In this document: positions 63,291 through 64,000 of the stretch, piece after piece | Position numbering within the stretch: the stretch's first letter is position 1 | Layout: each line of letters starts with the position of its first letter | NCBI GenBank assembly: GCA_021397835.1 | Contig: JAJFZO010000631.1 | Span: 62,001 to 126,000, forward strand | Length of the DNA stretch: 64,000 nucleotides | Reading direction: 5' to 3' | Source: Moringa oleifera | Lineage: Eukaryota; Streptophyta; Magnoliopsida; Brassicales; Moringaceae | Position numbers and translations under genes: made by a program | Notes under the pieces: model-generated | Database searches by the model: none | What the model was told of the DNA's origin: nothing | The model's input: the letters and a program-made list of their open reading frames with translations, nothing else

Positions 63291-63862
63291 TGATATAATT
63301 ATTGTGTAACTTGTGGCCCATATGATTAAAGATTATTGTGAGCCGAAATCCGTATAACAGCCCGTCAATTAATAGATTTAAGGAAATCAACGATGCTGGC
63401 CCAAGGTACCCTGCTGGTCCAAACAACTCAGGTCAGACCCTAACTTAACATCCTCGAAGTTGACCCGCCAGGAGAGGTTTTCTTTAACCTCTGGCAGGTC
63501 CGGTAGCAGCTACTGGAATATTAAAGTAGCAGACTTCACCGACTTTTTACGCCGAGAATCTCGGAGCTATGAGCCACTTATACTCTCCTTTCCCATAAAT
63601 ACTCGAGTACACTGTATGAAACTTAAGCTTTAATTTCCATTGATAACGTTTTACTGTTGGATTTTTCTCTCATCAGAGGGATCCTCAAAGGACGCCACTT
63701 GCCTCCCTAAGTTCACTAATGTGTAGGAATCATCACATCATCAAAGTCCATCATCTCATCGCTCTATGCCCGAATCCTTCTCAAAGGAGCCTGGAGCCTT
63801 AAGTCTACCAATATTTCTGTCTCCCTTAGACATTTTCTCTTTGACCATTTTTGGTATTAACC
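63291..63862 (+). repeat. 3' LTR of gypsy 2
   Basis: It starts TGATATAATTATTGTGTAAC and ends near TTTTTGGTATTAACC, matching GATATCAACA of the 5' LTR. CCCATAAATACTCGAGTACA (about 63592) may hold the transcription start region. The 5' part is nearly the same as the fragment at 43403. Confidence 0.8.
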
Positions 63863-64000
63863 TGAGGGAAAGTAATTCCTTCCTTTAAAAAATTTCATTC
63901 TTGCCAAATTAAGACGATTAGAGAGAGTGAAAAAAAAAATGCAAAGGTTGATTTCGATTTTATCATTTTGTTTTCCCTTTCTTTTATGTTGCTCCATTGT
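63863..64000. other. Right flank of gypsy 2
   Basis: These 138 bp follow the LTR. I see no gene and no repeat of the left flank sequence. Confidence 0.4.

Larger units (their letters stand above)
28637..63862 (+). mobile_element. Ty3/gypsy element 2 (non-chromovirus, Tat/Athila-like), inflated by nested insertions
   Basis: The 5' LTR (28637-29194), primer-binding region, gag, protease, RT, RNase H and integrase are in plus-strand order up to 34900, followed by a post-pol region. That region is broken at 35666 by CACTA elements and resumes after them (61288), ending in a purine tract (TCAAGGAGGGAA) and the 3' LTR (63291-63862). CACTA target duplications (AGA) at both sides support one original continuous post-pol region. 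Catalytic genes are heavily mutated. The native element was probably about 9.5 kb. No 5-bp target duplication is visible, as expected if the left flank belongs to a duplicated segment. Confidence 0.75.

Noticed and set aside
28637..63862. A new defence or biosynthetic system
   Set aside because: Every long coding trace can be assigned to gypsy, CACTA or hAT proteins or to antisense of these; nothing else with family features was found.

Overview
This window is nuclear DNA from a flowering plant, probably a eudicot. The signs are split genes with GT-AG introns, a nuclear-type tRNA-Ala, a plastid fibrillin gene, very AT-rich intergenic DNA, and nested plant-type Ty3/gypsy, CACTA and hAT transposons. 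I see no bacterial operons, CRISPR arrays or phage. The species cannot be fixed from the sequence alone.

Left end (1-1093): the first two coding exons of the DNA polymerase delta small subunit gene (POLD2) lie on the minus strand and run off the left edge. An intact tRNA-Ala(UGC) points away from it only 120 bp upstream of its start codon. From 1094 to 3748 there is AT-rich DNA with two (TA)n runs.

3749-15400: a decayed minus-strand CACTA element with two genes, a TNP2-type transposase (about 12.07-15.39 kb) and a Transposase_24/PttA-type second gene (3749-11748). A minus-strand chromovirus-like Ty3/gypsy element (5041-11174) sits in an intron of the second gene. Its gag end was replaced by an inverted LTR copy, which makes a palindrome of about 1.35 kb (9588-10935). 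From 15.4 to 19.4 kb there is AT-rich DNA, including a degenerate array of about 135 bp units (16.4-18.2 kb).

19405-24589: the only complete protein gene, a seven-exon plastid-lipid-associated protein/fibrillin (308 aa, plus strand). A second, non-chromovirus Ty3/gypsy element inserted about 0.75 kb downstream. A tandem duplication then copied FBN intron 6, exon 7, the 3' flank, the LTR and part of gag (23872-27539 onto 27627-30975), leaving a second, prematurely stopped exon 7.

28637-63862: the longer copy of that gypsy element: 5' LTR, PBS, gag, protease, RT, RNase H and integrase (all degraded), then a post-pol region that a plus-strand CACTA element entered at 35667 with an AGA target duplication. 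The block [CACTA + gypsy post-pol region] now exists three times (CACTA copies at 35667-42303, 47386-53143 and 54926-61287), with a partial LTR and an hAT element (about 43.6-47.4 kb) between copies one and two. The 3' LTR is at 63291-63862. Every transposon protein here carries stops and frameshifts, so the whole right two thirds is a graveyard built by nested insertion and tandem duplication. Apart from POLD2, the tRNA and the fibrillin gene I find no functional gene, and nothing that looks like a new defence or regulatory system; the novelty is structural.
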